Shown: positions 1-11,649, counted from the first letter of the stretch. The stretch is DNA of 64,000 nucleotides from Cyrtodaria siliqua (GCA_037043455.1 JAWPHD010005554.1:96952-160951); one strand, 5' to 3'. Notes: generated by a model from the sequence alone, not told the origin. Program-made: numbers and translations.

Positions 1-49
1 GAACATAAATACAGATACTCCGAAAACGTTAGAAAATGTATCAGCACTT

Positions 50-262
50 TCATTAAGACATATAAAAAGATCGGACAGGAAAAGTAGCATTCAAGGAGGA
101 CAGTCAACCACAAACACAGAAACAAACATGCAAACAGACAAACAAGAAGGCAAAAGTAATAATAAAAGCAAACGACATCACAAACACAAAAGGGTTGACA
201 ATAGGGCTACCACCTTGGAACGGTCAGTGGCAAAGTAGGCCACTGGGGGTTTAAACCATTAG
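50..262 (-). mobile_element. PLE 3'-terminal fragment
   Basis: On the minus strand this matches the non-coding 3' module seen at 4080-4325, 47000-47230 and 62440-62645. Shared blocks include a 'gccactgaccgttccaagg' box, a TTTGTGTTTGTGATG stretch, and a 'tgactgtcctccttgaatg' box followed by a pyrimidine-rich end. There is no coding content. I infer a 5'-truncated copy of the Penelope-like family whose RT pieces occur elsewhere in the window; it could equally be a non-autonomous family sharing that 3' end. Confidence 0.6.
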
Positions 263-705
263 TCGGGTCATAGTTTCAGTAACGTTACTGTTCAACCGGT
301 TGAATATATAATTTAAGATACTGGTGCTACTAAAAACTTTCACATAAAAGCTAGACATATTGCAGAACTAAAGTGTTTGAATAACCTGCTGACCCACTGG
401 GCCTTAATGATAATATTTATCAACAGGGAAGTATTTAAAAAAAGCCTAATATTGAAATTGTTTTCTATATTTTCTATTCCAAAGCGTAAATTTAGATGGC
501 ATGGTTTAAGACATAAAAGTAATATCAAACGGAAATCGCGAGTAACTATGTCAGTCGCTGATTTACATACTATTTCAAACATGATTTCAAGTCTCACCTC
601 TTTGTCCATTCCCTCACGTAAGATTGGCGACGAGAAAGCAGACAACATGTTCTTTCGTACAGATCCTTCGTATAACAATGTTTCCATAATTCAAAGCAAT
701 ATGCA

Positions 706-1205
706 ACATGTTCTACGAGTACGCTCTAATTTTAATTCTGGTACCTGTACCACTACAAACTTCTACAAACGTTTAACGTCTTGTCTTACTGCTGTTAAAT
801 ATCGCGTTAAACAATAGTATACTAAAGATAATGACAACTCTAAGATTAACTTATTTTGGTCAATTGAAAAGGCAGGATACTTTCTTTATAAATTGCAAGT
901 ACATATGACTTGTCCAGACTAAATACAACCTTATCAAAGACAAGCTTTTTTGTCTCATTCAAAAACCTTTTTCAAGATAAAATAATACCCATTTACAGTT
1001 CGGCAGTATGCTATTCTCTTTGATTGAACGATGACCGGATATATTGTGGACCCTATGATTATTTCTACCTAAATCCTCAAAGGATTTTGATGTTTGTCTT
1101 AAATCTTGTCTTGTCGTACTCTTAATGGTTTTTCTGCTATTGCTCTGGCTTCTACCAATTCATCGAATACTTGCATTGTGGCTTTCTCGGCTTTTGTTAT
1201 CTTCC
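706..1205 (+). pseudogene. Penelope-like RT relic, internally deleted
   Basis: The translation contains SGTCTTTNFYKRLTSCLTAV and, after a stop near 817, INLFWSIEKAG and NLIKDKLFCLIQ. These are the early RT blocks of a Penelope-like RT; a parallel copy lies at 61660-61920. After about 980 the sequence jumps to a C-terminal piece (TVRQYAILFD, then TMTGYIVDPM) near 1000-1060 and into the non-coding 3' module. The catalytic RT core (palm motifs with YxDD) is absent, so the copy is dead. The open frame upstream (377-700) shows no homology I recognise and is probably fortuitous. Confidence 0.6.
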
Positions 1206-1440
1206 GACGAAGTCGGAGGGATATAGTTTAGGCGTTGTCCGTACGTCCGTTACAATGTTCGTGTCCGCTTCATAACTCTCACATGCATAGACAGATTTTG
1301 AAATAAAGTGGCACATATACTCATATCATCAAGACGACATGAAAACCCTAACACCCGGATCTGTATCATCAAGGTCATGGTCTTAAAAGTCATCATACTT
1401 CTTAGATGCATATTATAAGGTCCATTTCGTGTCAACACTA
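1206..1440. repeat. Dispersed repeat fragment, unclassified
   Basis: It begins with a short inverted element around 'cgacgaagtcgg', followed by text typical of high-copy molluscan interspersed repeats ('ttgtccgtacgtccgtta', 'cataactctcacatgcat'). There is no coding frame and no second copy in the window. The assignment comes from general familiarity with such repeats, not from an internal match. Confidence 0.3.
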
Positions 1441-1479
1441 TACTTTCTTGTTGTTTGCATGTATTACATAATAATAAAT

Positions 1480-2085
1480 ACTAAAAAGGGGATCTCTTGG
1501 AAACAACAAACACAACCAAGAGATAAAAGCAGCAGACTAGGTGTTATTGAGTCTATTCATGAGAGGTAATGTCGAGTGAAACACCTAGCACCGGCTTAAG
1601 CAGTATTATACTTTAAATCCAGAAGTTTGGGCTTTATGATCCCAAAGGACCAGTAAGTATTAACACTACTGATTTGTAGTCGGAGAAACTTTTTACGGCC
1701 GCCACATGGTATTAAACAAACGTTAGAGTGAACGTCAATAAATATTGACAAGTGGATCCCTTGGCATCAACAAACACAAACAAGAGATACAAGTAGAAGA
1801 CTCGGATTTATTGAATCTGTTCATGAGAGGTAATGTCGAATGAAAAACCGCTCACGCATCCTAGCACCGGCTTAGGCGATATTCGTCTTTAATGCCACGA
1901 AGATTGGGCTTGATGATGCCAAAGGACCAGTAAGTAATAACACTACTGATTTGTAGTCGGGGAGACTTTTACGGCCGCCACACAGCACTAAACAAATCCT
2001 AGTGTGAATGTCAATAAATACTGAAATGGGGATCCCTTGGAAGTAACAAACACAAACAAGAGATAAAAATAGCAGACTCGTTTTT
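1480..2085 (-). repeat. R1 dispersed repeat, about 2.2 tandem units
   Basis: The motif 'gatcycttggaarcaac' recurs at 1491, 1755 and 2031, giving tandem periods of 264 and 276 bp. Each unit also carries a 'tgagaggtaatgtcgartg' box, 'ctagcaccggcttaag', and 'ctactgatttgtagtcgg'. The same unit is found at 10832-11235 and 37690-38035 in the other orientation (also as tandem pairs), and singly at 40127-40275 and 49080-49335. No open frame. The third unit is cut at about 2083, where a PLE fragment begins. Confidence 0.75.
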
Positions 2086-2235
2086 TTTTGGCGGGGATTT
2101 CACACTGTCCCGTTTTATTGGTGGTAAAATTGATGTCTGGTGCACTCTAGAACCTAATTTAAATCCCAGCGGTCTTTTTGCCACTGACTGTTCCAAGGCG
2201 GTAGCTCTGTGGTCAACCCCCTTTTGTGTTAAATG
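2085..2235 (+). mobile_element. PLE 3'-module fragment
   Basis: It contains 'ggcggggattt', 'actgtcccgttttattgg', 'gccactgactgttccaagg' and 'cggtagctctgtggtcaacc'. It is colinear with 4020-4180, 42210-42360 and 62385-62530. It abuts an R1 unit on its left. Non-coding. Confidence 0.6.
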
Positions 2236-2249
2236 CCTGTTAGACTTTT

Positions 2250-2920
2250 ATATCTACTTGGATACACTACATACTGGCAACATATTACGGTCAAGTTTGA
2301 TTACTAGCCAGATCGCACCAGTATCACTGTAGTTATTGCCCCTTAATTGGTAAAAAGTGTAACGATGGCCACTCAATAACTTTAGTAATTTTAACAAAAT
2401 AGTTACCGAACTTGGATACATTGCCATTGGCCAAAATATCTCGGTCAAACTCTATAACCAGCTAAGTCGCACCGGTAACCATAAAAGCAGATATAAATTC
2501 GAACAGGAAATATAGCATTGAAGGATCACAGTCAAAAACATGCATAGAAGCAAACAATAATTACAATGATGAATATGAATTATCTTCGCTTTATTGTTGA
2601 TATTTTTGAAATTGATGATTTTGTATTGAATATCCTTAGTAATTTTAATTCTAATGTTACCAAACTTCGACACGTTATGCTTATTTCGGTCAAATGTGAT
2701 ATCCAACCAGATCGCATTAGTAGCCCCAAAGAAGAAAATTCTTGACATTGACCATGTCTGCTCAATTACTAATTATAATTAATTCAAATTAAACTTTAAC
2801 CAAACTTGAAACATTACGTATGGACAAACTATCTCAGTTAAGTTCCGTAAAAAGCCACATCACACCAGAAATACTGACGTTATTGCCCTTTAATTGATTG
2901 TAAGGGTGGACCGCTTGGTC
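2250..2920. repeat. Diverged repeat series (about 145-160-bp units)
   Basis: Four diverged units start near 2253, 2412, 2666 and 2808. Each begins with a 'cttggatacatt'-like string and runs through 'yggtcaarttykat', 'ccagatcgcaccagtaa' and 'gttattgcccyttaattg'. Unit two is interrupted around 2485-2550 by text related to the minus-strand PLE 3' end ('gaacaggaaatatagcattgaagg'-like). A further partial unit at about 4640-4740 leads directly into the 43-bp satellite. The layout resembles a SINE-like molluscan repeat; the class is uncertain. Confidence 0.5.
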
Positions 2921-3558
2921 ATATCAATAGAACAGTAGGGACAACCCTCCAAGGAACAATCACAAAGTAAAATATTTACAAATTTATTACCAACATGAAT
3001 ATTATATTACAAATCAAATGAATGATAGATGATGATGATAATGTGATGAAGCTAATTAAATATTCATGAAAGATGAATGCGCGCCGCGGTTTCCTGTCGA
3101 CTGTAGATGTTACCACATAAGTTCAGTTCGTTATATGTCACTGAAGATCAATGTTTTGATTGATTAGATTCATCCTTATATTTTGCTTGCTGAAAAGTTC
3201 GTCTCGGCGTTTCCGCGATTCCCTATATGTAGGTGACTAACTATATGTAGCGTCGTTAAACTCTATCAAGGCTGCCAGAGAAGCGTTGCGATAATGGGAT
3301 CCACCGCCTATGATGGCGGCCCTCACTGCGACTCTGGAGTCCCGGTTACGCCCTCAAGTACGGCCACTCAGCATAAAACGGTCAGCTGCCGTGTGTTGCT
3401 GGTTCCAACGAACAACCCGTCGGTCTGCTCAGTAATGTTGTGTGTGCCCTTTCCAGAATTCCCTCAGGGTTAAATACTCACCGTTCTTCTCAATCACATC
3501 ATTTCAGGTGACAATCACGCTCCATACCTTCCCCGGATAAATCGAGGAAAATCTCAAT
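2921..3558. other. No gene seen; GC-richer dispersed-repeat candidate
   Basis: AT-rich to 3060, then a GC-richer stretch (about 3080-3540) containing 'ccgcctatgatggcggccc' and 'acgaacaacccgtcggtctg'. It has no long open frame and no second copy in the window. The composition jump and the direct junction to the PLE C-terminal fragment at 3560 suggest a transposon-derived piece. Confidence 0.3.
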
Positions 3559-3559
3559 A

Positions 3560-4325
3560 CTACTATCACAACCTTACTTCTATGGTGATGTGATTTATAA
3601 ACTTCGTAAGATTCTTGGTCATGATCACTTTCATACTATCTTTGTTAAACTTGTTAAAAAGTTTATCAAAAGAGGTTATGACGCTATCATTTTGCAACGT
3701 ACTGCATGCTTGGTGGTGGACCCTTTTACAGTTCGCCACTATGCTTTCCCCTTTAATTGTACTATGACCGGACAGGCTGCGGACCCTATGATGACGCCTA
3801 CCTAAATCCCATTGGGACGGTGGCGTTTGATGTTTGTCTCTGATTTTCTTGTCATGCCCTTAATGGTGTATTCTCTTGTTGTTCTGGCTTCTGCCAAGTC
3901 ATTGAGTACCTTCTTTGTGGCTTTTTAGGCTATTGTTTTTTTGTATTATATTTACACGAGCAGATTTGTGTTTTACTTATATTGCCTATTGATGCTGCCT
4001 TGTTGGTTAGAGATTAGGTCATGGCGGGGATTTCTTTATTTATACTGTCCTGTTTTAATGGGATGACAGTAGGGTAAGTGTGAGATTTGGTGCACCCTAG
4101 AACCGGTTTAAAACCCCATTGCCCTACTTTGCCACTGACCTTTCCAAGGCGGTAGCCCCATTGTGAACCCTTTTGTGTTTGTGATGTCGTTTGCATTTTA
4201 TATTACTTTTGCCTTCTTGTTTGTCTGTTTGCGTGTTTGTTTCTGTGTTTTGTGGTTGACTGTCCTCCTTGGATGCTACTTTCCCTGTCCGATCTTTTTA
4301 TATTTCTGCATCATGCTTTAATGTA
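3560..4325 (+). pseudogene. PLE RT C-terminal fragment plus 3' module
   Basis: Frame 3590-3805 encodes YKLRKILGHDHFHTIFVKLV, then KKFIKRGYDAIILQRTACLV and DPFTVRHYAFPFNCTMTG, ending in a stop. The same residues recur at 61965-62165 and, on the minus strand, at about 47480-47600. This is the far C-terminal end of the PLE ORF, downstream of the RT palm. The non-coding 3' module follows to about 4325. The 5' part of the ORF is missing, consistent with 5' truncation at insertion. Confidence 0.65.
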
Positions 4326-4697
4326 ATGTTTATAAGTTTGGCCCTGTCTAAGGGTCGATACGAGATTTTACCAATAAAATCTAAGTTATGAAAGTGTAAC
4401 TTCCTTAATGCTTAGTCAATTTAAATGAAATAAAATCAAAATTAACTTGCTTTTGACTCACTAACATGAATCTGTTACAATATAATTTATCTAAGATATG
4501 CATCTATGAACATTTACGCTCGAGGTAATTATGCTGTAAAATTTCCCATTTAAATTCAGGGCAAATGAGGCCCCATCGAAATTCTACAAAATAATAGAAA
4601 TAATATGTCTTCATTTTGTTACATGATGACAGCTGTTGAAATAGATAAGGTTTGCTCAATAAGTTGAGTAATTGCACTCCAAGTTTTACCAAACTTT

Positions 4698-5166
4698 AAC
4701 ACAATGTTCATGACCAAGCAAATCCCGTCCTAATACCCCCAACACAATGTTCATGACCAAGCAAATCCCGTCCTAATACCCCCAACACAATGTTCATGAC
4801 CAAGCAAATCCCGTCCTAATACCCCCAACACAATGTTCATGACCAAGCAAATCCCGTCCTAATACCCCCAACACAATGTTCATGACCAAGCAAATCCCGT
4901 CCTAATACCCCCAACACAATGTTCATGACCAAGCAAATCCCGTCCTAATACCCCCAACACAATGTTCATGACCAAGCAAATCCCGTCCTAATACCCCCAG
5001 CACAATGTTCATGACCAAGCAAATCCCGTCCTAATACCCCCAACACAATGTTCATGACCAAGCAAATCCCGTCCTAATACCCCCAACACAATGTTCATGA
5101 CCAAGCAAATCCCGTCCTAATACCCCCAGCACAATGTTCATGACCAAGCAAATCCCGTCCTAATAC
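4698..5166 (+). repeat. 43-bp satellite, about 11 copies
   Basis: A perfect 43-bp period: unit starts at 4698, 4741 and 4784 continue to 5166. Units are nearly identical; the main variant is A to G in the first triplet (aac/agc) in two units. The first unit grows out of a diverged dispersed repeat ending 'ttttaccaaactttaac' at 4683-4700. Homogeneity implies a young expansion. No open frame of interest. Confidence 0.95.
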
Positions 5167-6918
5167 AGTTATTCTCCTCTTTTTTCATTTCAATATCCGT
5201 CCGCACAGAATTCAACGTGATATTTATTTCTGTGCATAGATATATACAACTGTATATAATTAACCACAGAAGGATATTGTTTTCATACATATTTAAGTAA
5301 CTAAATGCATACCATGGCTGACTTATTGTTCATATGTCAGTCAATTTTTCGGTCTTCTGCTTATCCATCGCCTGTCTGTCTCGCTTATAATATCCAACAT
5401 ATTTGATCTGATTTCAAAAGGTGCGCATTCACATCACTGCTTCTGCTTGGTTGACAATATACGACATCATTACGTGGTCCCGCCTTAATTCCGTTAAGTG
5501 AAAGCTTATATTAGCAGGATTTTATAATGTGTTTTTTTTCGAAAATTAAACACGTTTAAAACATTGTTTACTGAAAAGAATGCGATGACCTGTTTTAAAT
5601 ACCTATTAAATGTTTTAATTGTAAAATATGCAAACCTTTTGAGCTGAAATTAAGGTTTTATTTCATACCCTAGCCATCGCCGTTTCGCTCCTTGGAGAAA
5701 GGGCTGAATGCGGTATGAAAATTTATATTCGGACCACGTAATGATTCATTTATGGCCAACCTAGTAAAATTGTACTGTGCACTGCGAACCTTGAGCCGGC
5801 ATGACTATTTACATAATTAACCCCCTTAAAAAAGTCATATTACTAGAAACTGTAATGGCATATAATGTACTATTTAAAAGCCTATACATTTATAGGTACA
5901 CATGACAATATTGAAGAATTTGTCAAACATAAAAGTTCAATTTATCAATTCAATATTATTTTGACTTCACTACTTGCATTTTTTTAGATTAAAGGTAATA
6001 TAATTTGAAGTTGTTTTCGACGTTATTTTATCATCGGTTTTAACATGTTATAGGTGTTTATATTAATCAACAGATACTAAAATTAAAACTATGAATATTT
6101 TAGCACTTTTATATGTTTGTAAACAAGCCTTTTTAAATTCAAAAAAATACTTTAAATGTAAAATTAATGATTAATAATAATACTGTTGACATTCGATGAC
6201 CCCCCATTTTCAATCATTTAAATACCAACACGATATGGACAACTACATAAATTGTGCATTTCTCAAATGTCAAATATATGCGGTAGGCATACATACTTCA
6301 AGATCGGGTCACTTGAGCGAATCATATTTAAGCTATGATTTATATTGCAGGCTTGTCACCTGGCTCTTGACGCTCGTAAATACTGCAATTGTATTTGTCA
6401 AATAAGAAGTATTTTCTTAAGACTATTAATTACATCATACCGCCTTGGAGATATGACATTCAATATGCCGTTTGATCATATTAAACTTGTATCCGGTTTT
6501 AAAGAGTAACCGTTTGACATCCCCTTTATATTGACTTGAATAAGACGTGTATTACACGATTCATTACAAAACACAGTAACTTACACGGCTTGATGTACAT
6601 CTAATTTATCATGAAGTTTATTGCCGAAAACCATGCGTGCATATTACCACAGCAATAAAACGCGTGACCGTTTATCTGACTGATACCCCCACGCCACACG
6701 AGCGACCACACCATACACTATAGATCGGCGTTAGTTTTATTTCAAGTTTATTAATGTTTAGCCGTCATTTAAAGGGACTGAAAGCGATCTGAAAGAGTAA
6801 TTGGTGCCAGTACAAATAAAAGAGGAAAAACTGATATTGTGTTTCAGTTTTATATGAAATGACTGTACACTTGCATTAAACAAGTGGCAAATTAAGGTCG
6901 GTTGCGTTATCATTTATG
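5167..6918. other. No gene seen; possible 280-bp fold-back element
   Basis: AT-rich DNA with no convincing coding region. A perfect 15-bp inverted repeat ('atcattacgtggtcc') at 5466-5480 and 5731-5745 bounds 280 bp and could mark a small non-autonomous element. Neither a clear target duplication nor a second copy is visible. Confidence 0.3.
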
Positions 6919-7021
6919 TATAGGATAGAGCATGAGTTTTGCACGTGTACGGCGAGATAATGCACGAGCGTTAGCGAGTGCATTATCGTCCGTACACGTG
7001 CAAGCTCATGCTCTATTGTAT
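6919..7021. repeat. Imperfect hairpin of about 50-bp arms
   Basis: The arms around 'agcatgag...ttgcacgtgtacgg' (left) and 'ccgtacacgtgcaa...ctcatgct' (right) are complementary over nearly the whole segment. The centre is near 6969-6976 ('gagcgttagc'). It is followed at 7022-7032 and 7096-7106 by an 11-bp inverted repeat 'ttataccacaa'. Probably the centre of a palindromic or MITE-like element. Confidence 0.65.
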
Positions 7022-7106
7022 TTATACCACAATAACTAACATATGCTGTGTATATCCTCGGGTATTACACGATGCATAGTGTGTATTTAGGCTATTTGTG
7101 GTATAA

Positions 7107-8265
7107 GAAAATATTGGGACTAGAAAACACGCGACTCGGTGTATTTTTGATGTTTAATCATCACTAGTATTTCGTATGGAGTTCATATTGCTAGAAATTG
7201 TACATGTTAATAAATAAAGGTGTAATATGATTACAACACAAGAAATCGCGTCATATGAATTAATACTAACGTTTTATGCACCAAAAACCTAAGTCGTCGG
7301 GATTTCCCGACCAAACTATTTCATTACCATTATTTAAATCAATTATTTAATGGGGCCCAGTTTATTGTGTAATTATGTACATTAAATATGCAACTGAAAC
7401 AAATTACGATGGATTTTGTTTTGGATTAGCACCCATTATTCTTCCAGATCGCCTCCAGTCCCGTTAAATAGCTTGATCCAGCGATTTGCCAAATCTAGAA
7501 GATTACGATTGGTTGTCATTTAAGTGGTCACTTTATCTTATGCCTTCTAAATTTGCCGGTATTAAAAATAAAACATTAAGACGTTGCAATTATACTATTA
7601 GATAGGAAGCCAATTTTGCATACAAAAAATAACCAATATATACTGAAAGGAAAAAGAAACACATAATCAAAACATTGCCTATACTACACTGTTATATACA
7701 CCTAATTTTACGTAATGTTCCAGATATATCTCAACTGTTTTGTACAAAAAAAGGGGCTACAACTAATTAAGAAAGGACAATCGCTTAAAAAAATTCAAGT
7801 CATTTCAGTATTGTGTTTAATGTTAAGAGACTGCAACATTTAAAGCTACGCTTGCTCACCTGCTTGAGCCAAATGCGTATTCTGTCAATAATGAAACGTT
7901 AAAGGAGTAACCATGATTGGTGTGTTCGGTGCTGTTTAAACCGTCTTTCTTAAAGAACAGGCCTAATGTCGCCCTGTACCATTCGATTAGCAGTAGCATA
8001 TTAAACATACAATATATAGCGGAAATACCATTATGCGTTTCTTTTTCCTTTCAGTATATTTCCGATATAAGCGAAATTATGGCGTCAGCGTTTAATAATA
8101 TAATGCTCGATCGAGAATTGCAAATTGTATTTTTCTTTTTTTTTTGTGAAATTATACGTGTACAACACATTCACTGTATGACATGTTACCAAAACTCCAA
8201 ATAGTGTTTGCGTAAGAAACAATGGATTGAAAACAAAAATATAGATATACTTTATTTCCTTTGTA
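7107..8265. other. No gene seen
   Basis: AT-rich single-copy-looking DNA. The open frames here are short, low-complexity and partly driven by homopolymer runs (for example T10 near 8137). No repeat partner found inside the window. Confidence 0.4.
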
Positions 8266-8269
8266 TTCA

Positions 8270-10060
8270 TCATGTAATACAGCATTTTGAACAAGATCCT
8301 TGATCAAAACATTTTATATCTGCAACGTTCAAAAATTGTTCAGTAAGATCCGATGAAATACAAGAGAAAGCTAACACAGATATCATGTCACAGGTACTCA
8401 GGTTGCACGAACGAATGCATATTGTTTACGCTAATCAGACGGTGCGCCAAATCTAGGTACTCCTGTATTACAAATAATGAATTACACACGACTGACCGCT
8501 AGTTCTTCACCAAGGATCAAACGTAAATTTGTTTTCCTCACTTGTAACTAATTAGACAAGCTTTAACAAGCGATTTTCCATATATTAACTGCAAGATTTG
8601 AATTGCTGTTTAACGGCTCATCAACCCATTACTTTATTTGATGTTAGTTCGAGCAGGTCAGGATAATAGGAATCCGGGACTGTGTTCTGTAATTAACTGT
8701 AGAATAGTTTTCTATTGTTATTTAACGTGCTCGGTGGATAGACTTTGACGATTCACTGGTCCCCATCCGACGAACAAGGCTGTTGGAAGCTAAAAGGCTA
8801 GTAAGAAATAAGCTTCATCGGACTAAAAAAAACGTGATGTCGTCCGAGTATACCGTGCTGTCTAATAGGCCACCGTGGCCGCTTTTAAATGGACACACGA
8901 CTATGTTGAAGTTTGCATAAAGCGTTAAAATTATTAGAAGTTTTAGTTTATTAATTTAGCATCATTTTAACTTTAAACCTGCTTGTACTTATGATTTTAT
9001 CAATTGTCTTATACCAAATGTTTAAATATATTATTGGTGCAATATAATCAGCAGTTAATACAAATAGATACAAGCAAGATTTTACGCAACCGTAAAATAG
9101 CTGCCGAGAGAAAAGAAGTTAACATAATAATATATCAAGTCACGGGTGTTAAAACAATATTGAAAAAATAAATGTTGTCACGGAGACATAAACACGCCAC
9201 GATCGTTATTTCTTACATTCTTCCCGATTTTTACGATCAGTTCTTCCTACCAAGCATTTTAAATCTATGTGGGCGACCTCGCTTCTTTCTGATCAAAAAC
9301 CTTGACATGCCTTACATATTGATTACAATTACCTTGTAATACGACGTGCTAGAAGTACACATCACCACAGAAATACAATTGTTCACGTGTGCGTTAGAGT
9401 GTACATTACAACACGTATAATTGTGTTGCTAATATACATGTAATAGTAATGATTACATGCTATCTCGGACGAGGAACACTTAAATATAAAGAAATCGGAT
9501 ACTTGATATGTTCCACTACAGTATTGAAACTTAACAAATAAAAAGTCACATATACTAGATTGATTTGATAAACATAAACATACTTGTATTGATTTTTGTC
9601 AACATTTAAACAAATAAATTCGTTAAATTAATGATGTTTTAAACGCAGTGGGTAATATTATACGCGTGCAAAGTAGAATGAAAGGAAGTATTTAGTGAAT
9701 ATGTTAATATCAGCAATTATGTTTGGTATAATGTATAAAGCTAACAGCCAAGTACCTACAAATTGATATAGGATCTTATATGAGTGATCATTAATAATGA
9801 GTTGGCAAATATGTTCGACGAGCATTATATCACTTGACATTTCTTATTTTATTGTATGTTAGTTTGTGTCAAGCCGCATGTCTTTTCAAATCCTTATTGT
9901 AATCTCATGTTGTCGTGATATGCATGATTTGAGAGAATATAGATACTTGAAGATTTGTATATTTGTAGATATCATTTTCGCCAACGTGTGTAATGAATTC
10001 AATAATAACATTTCATTGCAAATATTGAACCTATAATATTGTTTATTGTTTCATATACGT
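8270..10060 (+). repeat. R2 long dispersed repeat, copy A
   Basis: Colinear but diverged from 47905-49060. Shared blocks include 'ttatatctgcaaygttcaaa', 'tattacaaataatgaatta', 'caaggatsaaacgtaaattt', 'aactgcaagatttgaatt', 'aacgtgctcggtggatagac', 'ttcaaagtagaatgaaagga' and 'tcattaataatgagttggc'. The 'acgtgctcggtggata' block also occurs at 12423-12438 inside the left flank of the satellite element, so R2 is distantly related to that flank. Non-coding. It is interrupted by a 142-bp insertion (9833-9974). Confidence 0.7.
9833..9974. mobile_element. 142-bp insertion with 6-bp direct repeats
   Basis: In the R2 copy at 48985-49010 the sequence runs uninterrupted from 'gacgagcaatatatca' into 'ttttcgccaacg'. 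Here the same site is split: 'atatca' occurs at 9827-9832 and again at 9969-9974, and the intervening DNA is absent from the other copy. This is the signature of an insertion with target-site duplication. The insert is AT-rich, has no ORF and no obvious terminal inverted repeats. Confidence 0.6.
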
Positions 10061-10831
10061 GTTTTGTGGCAATATATGCCTGATAATCTGAATTATGTGT
10101 GCTATCAGTTAGTGATCCTTTGGGATGGGGTCATTAAACTATAAAAGTACCCCCTTTTCTTTCCCTTATTATATAGACAATTATATACACAGCAAAACAG
10201 GAAGTAATAAATGATGTATATAGAATAATTAGATCGACCACAACAATTGTTTTTTTTGAAAAGTTCAGTACACAAGAGAGTTATCCCCCTTTTTCTTAAA
10301 TCATGCATTTTTGGTAAAAATACATACAATCTACAAACATTACCTCAATTTGTCCAAGACAATATTTTCTATACGTTGCTGCTTTCGAAATAAATCACAG
10401 TAATACACAACACCGATTGTGTAGGTAGCAGCAAAAATAATTATAATGGCACAAAATTATGGACAGTTATTGTGAATATAAGTACAGTTAGCTTTAACGA
10501 GACATATGCTATATACCAAACACATCTAACCTTTCGTTGTAATGGACCACCTGTGCTGTTATTTTACGAACCGAAACTATTTAACATCTGATATTATAAG
10601 TTTCGATGTTTTCCTTCAATCTCTGTGACGTTGGTGTCAGTAAAGTGTATGTAATATAAGATAATACTTATTCAGTGCAGAATTTTATGCCAGATTTTTG
10701 AGATTTTTTGTATTACAACTTCATCAATAAATTAGCTATTTTATTTCAAACAGTATTGTTTGATATTCCATAGTATCACGCAATATAATCAGCATGTATA
10801 CATAATCGTAAATATAACGTCCACGTTCGTA
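10061..10831. other. No gene seen
   Basis: AT-rich DNA without supported coding capacity or internal repeat partner. The open frame on the minus strand at 10105-10329 is low-complexity. Confidence 0.4.
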
Positions 10832-11235
10832 GAATATCGCTTAAGCCGGTGCTAGGAGGATAGGTGTTGCACTTTACATTACCTTTCATGAACAAACTCA
10901 ATAAAACCGTTAGTTTTATCTCTTGTATTTGTTTGTTGCTTCCTAGGGATCGACTTTTCAGTATTTACTGATATTCACACTAGCGTTTGTTTAGTGCTGT
11001 GTGGTGGCCCGACTACAAATCAGTAGTGTTATTACTAACTGGTCTTTTGGGATCATCAAGCCCAATATGTGTGGCTTTAAAGTAGAATATCGTTTAAGCC
11101 GGTGCTAGGAGGCGTGAGAGGTGGTGTACTTCAAATTATCTCCCATGAACAGCCTCAATAAAACCGAGTCTGTTATTTTTATCTCTCGTTTGTGTTTGTT
11201 GCTTCCAAGGGATCCACTTTTCAGTATTTATTCAA
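10832..11235 (+). repeat. R1 repeat, tandem pair
   Basis: 'gaatatcgyttaagcc' occurs at 10832 and 11094, a period of 262 bp. Blocks follow in the order reversed relative to 1480-2085: 'aagccggtgctaggagg', 'catgaacaractcaataaaa', 'ttgcttccwagggatc', 'ctacaaatcagtagtgtt', 'gggatcatcaagccca'. The second unit stops after 'cagtattta', at the same point as the pair at 37894-38035, which suggests a fixed element end. Confidence 0.75.
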
Positions 11236-11449
11236 ATGGATGGCCATATTATATCACGTATTGATAATGTATCCGGCATTCGAAACATCAGTTGAAATCC
11301 CAGATGTTAAATACTGTTTAATTGTGTTTCCCCTTCGACAGTTCTCCGTTGGTCATTTCCGCATTTCACATAAAGTTTCTCTATGATGACAATATGTGCA
11401 TATCGAATCGGCATAGATTCGACGATAGCACGTTGTTTATGTAAATGTT

Positions 11450-11550
11450 CTTATTTCTGTTTGTTTGAATGGTGTGACGAATATCTTTTTGGGTAGAGGC
11501 AGTGCTATATACCTCCTGCCATCCGTACAAATTGACACTTTCTCACCTGA
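11450..11550 (-). repeat. SINE fragment
   Basis: The reverse complement carries 'ggatggcaggaggtatatag' and ends in 'cacaccattcaaacaaa'. It matches the body and tail of the SINE copies at 46670-46830 and 53396-53650. The tRNA-like head is absent. Confidence 0.45.
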
Positions 11551-11649
11551 CAATTCTTATTTTTCGTGTCGTATATAGCGCTTTTATTGTTTCAAAATCT
11601 ACATGTATTTTATAGTGCATATTTCAACATATTCCCAGCAGTTAATATA

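Noticed and set aside
377..700. N-terminal part of the 146-codon frame at 377-817
   Set aside because: Only the last ~35 codons match the RT family. The rest has no recognised homology, and a competing frame of similar length lies on the other strand.
2580..2765. Short minus-strand frames at 2452-2765
   Set aside because: They lie in diverged interspersed repeats, overlap each other in two frames and show no protein homology.
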